This document shows positions 61,901 to 64,000 of a stretch of 64,000 bases of DNA, piece after piece. Below the pieces are notes generated by a model. It had not been told where the DNA came from. It made no database searches and saw only the letters and a program-made list of their open reading frames with translations. This stretch comes from Parapristionchus giblindavisi. Its lineage: Eukaryota > Nematoda > Chromadorea > Rhabditida > Diplogasteridae. Location: the NCBI GenBank assembly GCA_943737045.1, contig CALSFV010000113.1, positions 1 through 64,000 of the forward strand. The letters run 5' to 3'. The stretch's first letter is position 1. Each line of letters begins with the position of its first letter. A program made the position numbers and the translations under genes.

Positions 61901-64000
61901 CCATGGAAAACCCCGTAAACCAGAGGTATGCATAGTGTCTTACCCATGGGAAACCCCGTAAACCAGAGGTATGCACAGTGTCTTACCCATGAGAAACCCC
62001 GTAAACCAGAAGGATGTATTGAGTCTTACCCATGGGAAACCCCGTAATCCCGAGGTATGTGTAGTGTCTTACCCACGGAAAACCCGTAAACCAGAGGTAT
62101 GCATAGTGTCTTACCCATGGGAAACCTCGTAAACCATTACCCATCCCTTGATGATTTCAGGTCACTTTGATGATTACACTGCACGTTTCTATGTAGCATG
62201 TGTCCTTGAAGGATTAGAATATCTTCATCGTCGTCATATTGTTTATCGTGATCTTAAACCAGAGAATTGTCTACTCGCTAACTCTGGATATCTCAAATTG
62301 GTACTATTGTTATTGGATATTGATTTGTTGATTGATTCATCGTAATTATTTATTCTCAGGTTGATTTCGGATTCGCAAAGAAACTGGCTCCTGGGCGTAA
62401 GACATGGACATTCTGTGGAACACCAGAGTTAGTTGATCATTGTAAATACAATGAGTTAGATACAATATGTAGTACTATATCTAGTTAATCAGTGCTATTT
62501 TAATCGTGAATTGACGTATTCATCTATGATGGAGAAGAGACAATTGATAAACCGCTTATCATTTTGTATTTCACCTTTGTTAATACTCAATTCATTTATT
62601 GCCGATATGTCATATCATTTCACTTGGGCTATGATAATTACTATTCTGTAATCTAATGGCATATAGGGGGGGGGGCGTACTGGGACTCAGAATTGCCACA
62701 TTGTCAATAATTACATTATAATAAGAACATGAGTCATAGTATAATCGTTACATAATTATAGTTAACCTGTTGCAGATACGTTTCACCTGAAATCATTCTA
62801 AACAAGGGACATGATCAATCTGCTGACTATTGGGCACTCGGTATTTACATCTGCGAGTTGATGCTCGGACGTCCTCCATTCCAGGTACGGTAGATCTTTA
62901 TTTATCGATTGATAAGTGATTGTGATGGTGTGGGTACAATGTCCAGATCTATTTTTCATTTATTCATACTTGCTAAAATGTATACATATATGCTCCTTAG
63001 TGAATTGTTTACTTGGATCGAGCAATTTACAACTTGTGGAATACATACTATGAAGTTTTTTTGTTCCATCCCTATCTAGCAACTATTGCTTTAAATGGAA
63101 ATTAATTGATTAATTGGTTGATTGCTCCTTTATTGGAAGGGTAACAATTCGGCAACCGAGAGTTCGGTTAAATGGCAGAACTCAGCTGGTAGGGGTCCTG
63201 GCACCGTGATATGGTATCATTGTGATCAGTATCAGTAGCACTATCATATGACAAGCTTGATCTTTGATCTTTGCCAACTGGGCGACATTTTGACCACGAC
63301 AAGCTCCTTATGACCTCCACCATCCTTTCCTCCACTATCCACTGATACTAATCACAAGGATACCCATATCACATTGGTAGGATCCCGACCTGCTGAGTTA
63401 TGATATGTTGCCGAATTGTCACCAACTCCTTTATTGGGTTTTCTTTATCCATGATGTCTTATAAAGTGAAACGTAAAATGAGCATGAAAGGTACTTGTAG
63501 GCTTCCGATCCAATGAAGACATACACACTCATTCTCAAGGGAGTTGATGCTCTCGAGATTCCTAATAGGTACGGTAACCGCTGATTACGGTATATTTATG
63601 GTTTTATTCAATTTTGTAGACGCATCGGCAAGACCGCAACGGCTCTCGTGAAGAAGTTGTGTCGTGACAATCCAGGAGAACGTCTTGGATCAGGCAGTGG
63701 AGGAGTAAATGATATCAGGTAGTATACTGTAGTTTATTGATTGATCGAATACAGTATGCCTAATTGAAACAATCGTTAGGAAGCACCGTTGGTTTATGGG
63801 CTTTGACTGGGAAGGACTGAGGACCCGTACGTTGAAACCTCCAATCTCACCCAAGGTTAGTATTGATTGACGGATATGATTACGATGGCTATGAAATTAT
63901 GAATATATCGATCGATTTTAGGTATCAAATCCTGCTGATGTCACCAACTTTGATAACTATCCAGTAGATCCCGATGTACCTCCAGATGAGTTCTCTGGAT
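33111..64000 (+). CDS. egl-4: cGMP-dependent protein kinase, 3' end off window
   Basis: N-terminal exons 33111-33147, 33320-33382 and 33770-33837 read in phase into the core: 48640-48714, 50193-50285, 50485-50607, 51036-51166, 51563-51729, 53132-53228, 58449-58572, 58642-58749, 58948-59043, 59201-59298, 59489-59600, 59653-59745, 59793-59932, 59987-60078, 62161-62300, 62360-62427, 62776-62884, 63501-63568, 63620-63718, 63780-63855, 63922-64000+. This gives about 785 residues. Domains in order: Ser/Gly-rich start; coiled coil (about 60-140; [22 protein letters not shown]); hinge with [10 protein letters not shown], like the PKG autoinhibitory site; CNB-A with [17 protein letters not shown] with [16 protein letters not shown] (both with the Arg-Thr typical of cGMP pockets); kinase with [14 protein letters not shown] lysine, [31 protein letters not shown] tail to PPDEFSG. 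In C. elegans EGL-4 acts in sensory neurons and in growth control. The joins 33837 to 48640 and 53228 to 58449 span long introns and are inferred from phase. Confidence 0.95.
34475..34625. repeat. (CTCCCT)n / CCTTCCTCCTCT minisatellite
   Basis: Imperfect pyrimidine repeat with units of 18-24 bases containing CCTCTCCCTTCCTCCTCTCC, located 90 bases upstream of the alternative egl-4 start at 34711. Confidence 0.85.
34711..34752 (+). CDS. egl-4: Alternative first exon of egl-4 ([14 protein letters not shown])
   Basis: An ATG opens a 14-codon exon that ends AAG|GTAAGA, a strong donor, in phase 0. This is the phase needed to join the core exon at 48640 (VQIGTKMYD). No acceptor lies just before the ATG, so it reads as a first exon with its own upstream promoter. 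The encoded start is short and proline-rich. It would give an EGL-4 form lacking the Ser/Gly-rich N-terminus made from 33111. The support is splice phase and signals only. Confidence 0.55.
37768..38235. mobile_element. TA-flanked MITE with tRNA-like insert
   Basis: Left end TACACTGAGCCAAAAGTT is exactly complementary to the right end. Subterminal AGCTGAA/TTCAGCT and TAGCTGA-type words repeat in both arms. At 37942-38030 the minus strand carries a tRNA-like block (GTAAGCGCAGTGGTAAGCG for the A box, GGTGGTTCGGCTCCCC for the B box). Confidence 0.75.
38360..38455. repeat. Dispersed repeat, copy 1
   Basis: Shares the strings ACCGCATTTTGAAAA and AGCTATTCGACCTATGTT, in the same order and spacing, with 47784-47930 in another egl-4 intron. 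The family is unknown. Confidence 0.55.
40278..40660 (+). CDS. egl-4: Alternative long N-terminal exon of egl-4
   Basis: A 383-base open exon runs from an acceptor (GGATCAG) to a good donor (AAGT|GTGAGT) in phase 0, which joins directly to the core exon at 48640. It encodes about 128 residues: an Arg-rich block (YRRRRRIEE), an acidic run, a Lys block (HKKMKKD), a Ser/Thr-rich stretch and a final [13 protein letters not shown]. If the acceptor is real, the entry phase fits the donor at 33382 (phase 1, completing a Glu codon). Otherwise translation could begin at the internal Met of HLNMNDS. The basic blocks could be nuclear localisation signals; that is inference. No homologue was recognised, so a separate gene cannot be fully excluded. 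Confidence 0.6.
42330..42610. repeat. Dispersed repeat with internal direct repeats
   Basis: GACATTGTCGCCAACGACAA begins the segment; a close match (GCATTGTCGCTAGCGACAAG) occurs at 49372. Inside, TTCACTCAAA is repeated and GATTGACCCACTATATAA / AATTGACCCACTATATAA occur about 115 bases apart. The element family is not recognised. Confidence 0.5.
43910..44195. repeat. 26-bp minisatellite, 11 copies
   Basis: The unit CCGTCCCTTCCACCCC(T/G)TCAGGGACT repeats for 286 bases, exactly 11 unit lengths, with changes almost only at the T/G position. It is GC-rich in an AT-rich region. Since 26 is not a multiple of 3, the long open frame across it (43884-44321) cycles through repeat-derived residues and is unlikely to be a gene. 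Confidence 0.92.
44532..44861. mobile_element. CpG-rich hairpin MITE
   Basis: ATGCATCGTTACATTTGCCT at the left is exactly complementary to the right end. The arms of about 150 bases match nearly throughout, including GTCGACGTCAATTTTGGAG and GGTACGGTA/TACCGTA strings around the centre. The element is strongly CpG-rich compared with its surroundings. Confidence 0.83.
45771..45800 (+). CDS. Weak candidate mini first exon of egl-4
   Basis: ATG followed by nine codons ([10 protein letters not shown]) ends AAG|GTAAGAG, a strong donor in phase 0 suited to the core exon at 48640. A ten-codon frame with a good donor is easily produced by chance, so this is a suggestion only. Confidence 0.2.
46723..46790. 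repeat. Solitary Tc1/mariner-like terminus
   Basis: TACACTAGCGGACAAAAAGA is built like a Tc1-type end, but no complementary partner was found in the window, so it would be a truncated element or a chance likeness. Confidence 0.3.
47312..47389. repeat. (TA)n microsatellite
   Basis: About 39 TA dinucleotides in an egl-4 intron. Confidence 0.95.
47784..47930. repeat. Dispersed repeat, copy 2
   Basis: Shares ACCGCATTTTGAAAA and AGCTATTCGACCTATGTT with 38360-38455. CTGACCGCATTTT is itself repeated three times here at roughly 45-base spacing. Confidence 0.55.
51805..52646. mobile_element. hAT-like MITE with 8-bp target duplication
   Basis: Ends read CAGATATGGTCCATGGTTAT and, in complement, CAGACATGGTCCATGGTTAT. 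Subterminal TGCGGGTGGGT(A/T)ACnTA strings are shared by both arms. The flanks are GTTGTTCT (51797-51804) and GTTGCTCT (52647-52654), an 8-bp duplication with one mismatch, which is the hAT pattern. It lies in the egl-4 intron after the first CNB-A exon and has no coding capacity. Confidence 0.75.
52936..52997. repeat. (TA)n microsatellite
   Basis: About 30 TA dinucleotides, 135 bases upstream of an egl-4 exon. Confidence 0.95.
53717..53840 (+). CDS. egl-4: Candidate alternative last exon of egl-4
   Basis: After an acceptor-like TTTTATAG, an open frame of 40 codons ends CCCCTATGG TGA. Joined to the donor at 53228 it continues in phase (Arg, then [16 protein letters not shown], then [18 protein letters not shown]). 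The product would be an EGL-4 form with coiled coil and CNB-A but no CNB-B or kinase. The segment looks amphipathic and protein-like, but a 40-codon frame in phase can arise by chance and no poly(A) signal was confirmed. Confidence 0.3.
53841..55969. promoter_or_regulatory. Long egl-4 intron; likely promoter of the internal start
   Basis: No exon recognised. The part from about 55480 to 55969 is richer in CpG (for example GACACGCCACGGACGGCAAG at 55554) than the rest of the intron, and it directly precedes the ATG at 55970. It is the natural place for an internal promoter. Confidence 0.35.
55970..56334 (+). CDS. egl-4: Internal alternative first exon of egl-4
   Basis: ATG opens [13 protein letters not shown]. 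The exon ends AAT ACG AC|GTAAGA in phase 2, exactly the phase required by the next core exon at 58449 (giving [13 protein letters not shown]). It encodes about 121 residues with a basic block ([10 protein letters not shown]) and a Ser/Thr-rich middle containing [10 protein letters not shown], a good basophilic-kinase site. It then has a basic hydrophobic end ([13 protein letters not shown]). The resulting kinase would lack the coiled coil, the autoinhibitory hinge and the cGMP-contacting part of CNB-A, keeping CNB-B and the catalytic domain. Codon use is balanced and GC content is higher than the intron. Alternative reading: without splicing, the frame stops three bases into the donor (TAA), so a 122-residue intronless nested gene is possible. 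Confidence 0.65.
56335..58448. other. egl-4 intron, no exon recognised
   Basis: Two kilobases of AT-rich sequence. Open frames at 56346-56540 minus, 56486-56701 plus and 57124-57501 minus have no splice support and no recognisable protein. Confidence 0.4.
60075..62136. repeat. egl-4: 43-bp minisatellite filling an egl-4 kinase-domain intron
   Basis: About 48 copies of a 43-base unit (GAGGTATGCATAGTGTCTTA followed by CCCATGGGAAACCCCGTAAACCA, with CCAGAG and CCCGAG variants) fill the intron between exons ending at 60078 and starting at 62161. A higher-order period of about 515 bases (12 units) is visible: the stretch from 60076 recurs at 60591, and the odd GAAGGATGCATTGAG unit at 60506 recurs at 61021. 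The first unit begins inside the exon, so every copy carries a GAG|GTATG-type donor. Open frames across it on either strand are artefacts. Confidence 0.95.

Noticed and set aside
60075..62136. CRISPR-like array
   Set aside because: The units are contiguous 43-bp repeats with no unique spacers, inside an intron of a nuclear gene.

Overview
The window looks like a stretch of nematode nuclear genome. Coding exons are short and separated by many small AT-rich introns. The proteins resemble nematode glutamate transporters, CCM2 and EGL-4. The intergenic DNA is full of Tc1/mariner-type elements, palindromic MITEs, tRNA-derived SINE heads and GA/CT or TA microsatellites. Base composition and repeat style would fit a diplogastrid such as Pristionchus, but that placement is inference only.

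Layout. 1-4700: no gene seen, apart from a (GGGAGA)n tract and a decayed mariner element (1177-2439). 4708-10439, minus strand: a complete 18-exon glutamate/sodium symporter gene (glt/EAAT family, 551 residues as modelled). Its longest intron carries a 1.9-kb near-perfect palindrome flanked by TTAA. 10440-15221: the divergent upstream region, holding a Tc1-type transposase remnant, a second TTAA palindrome with a tRNA-like insert, and two short MITEs. 15222-17274, plus strand: a CCM2 (malcavernin)-like gene with a PTB domain and a C-terminal harmonin-homology domain; its first exon(s) were not found. 17541-33000: about 15 kb without a supported gene, dominated by four long palindromes (one a head-to-head Tc3-like pair, one carrying two further palindromes in its centre), SINE-like heads and simple repeats.

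33111-64000, plus strand: the cGMP-dependent protein kinase gene egl-4, which runs off the window a few codons before its expected end. The core reads in one frame through at least 21 exons from 48640: coiled coil, hinge/autoinhibitory region, CNB-A, CNB-B, AGC kinase domain and C-terminal tail. At least three phase-compatible N-terminal solutions lie upstream (33111-33837, 34711-34752, 40278-40660; a weaker one at 45771-45800). A further start exon lies inside the gene at 55970-56334 and would replace the coiled coil and most of CNB-A. One intron in the kinase domain is almost entirely a 2-kb, 43-bp-unit minisatellite whose unit repeats the exon's own 5' splice site.

The three genes are physically adjacent but the sequence gives no sign of an operon. 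glt and the CCM2-like gene are divergent and 4.8 kb apart; egl-4 follows on the same strand as the CCM2-like gene after about 16 kb of repeats. All gene models were built by eye from splice signals, reading frame and remembered family motifs; no search or alignment was run.
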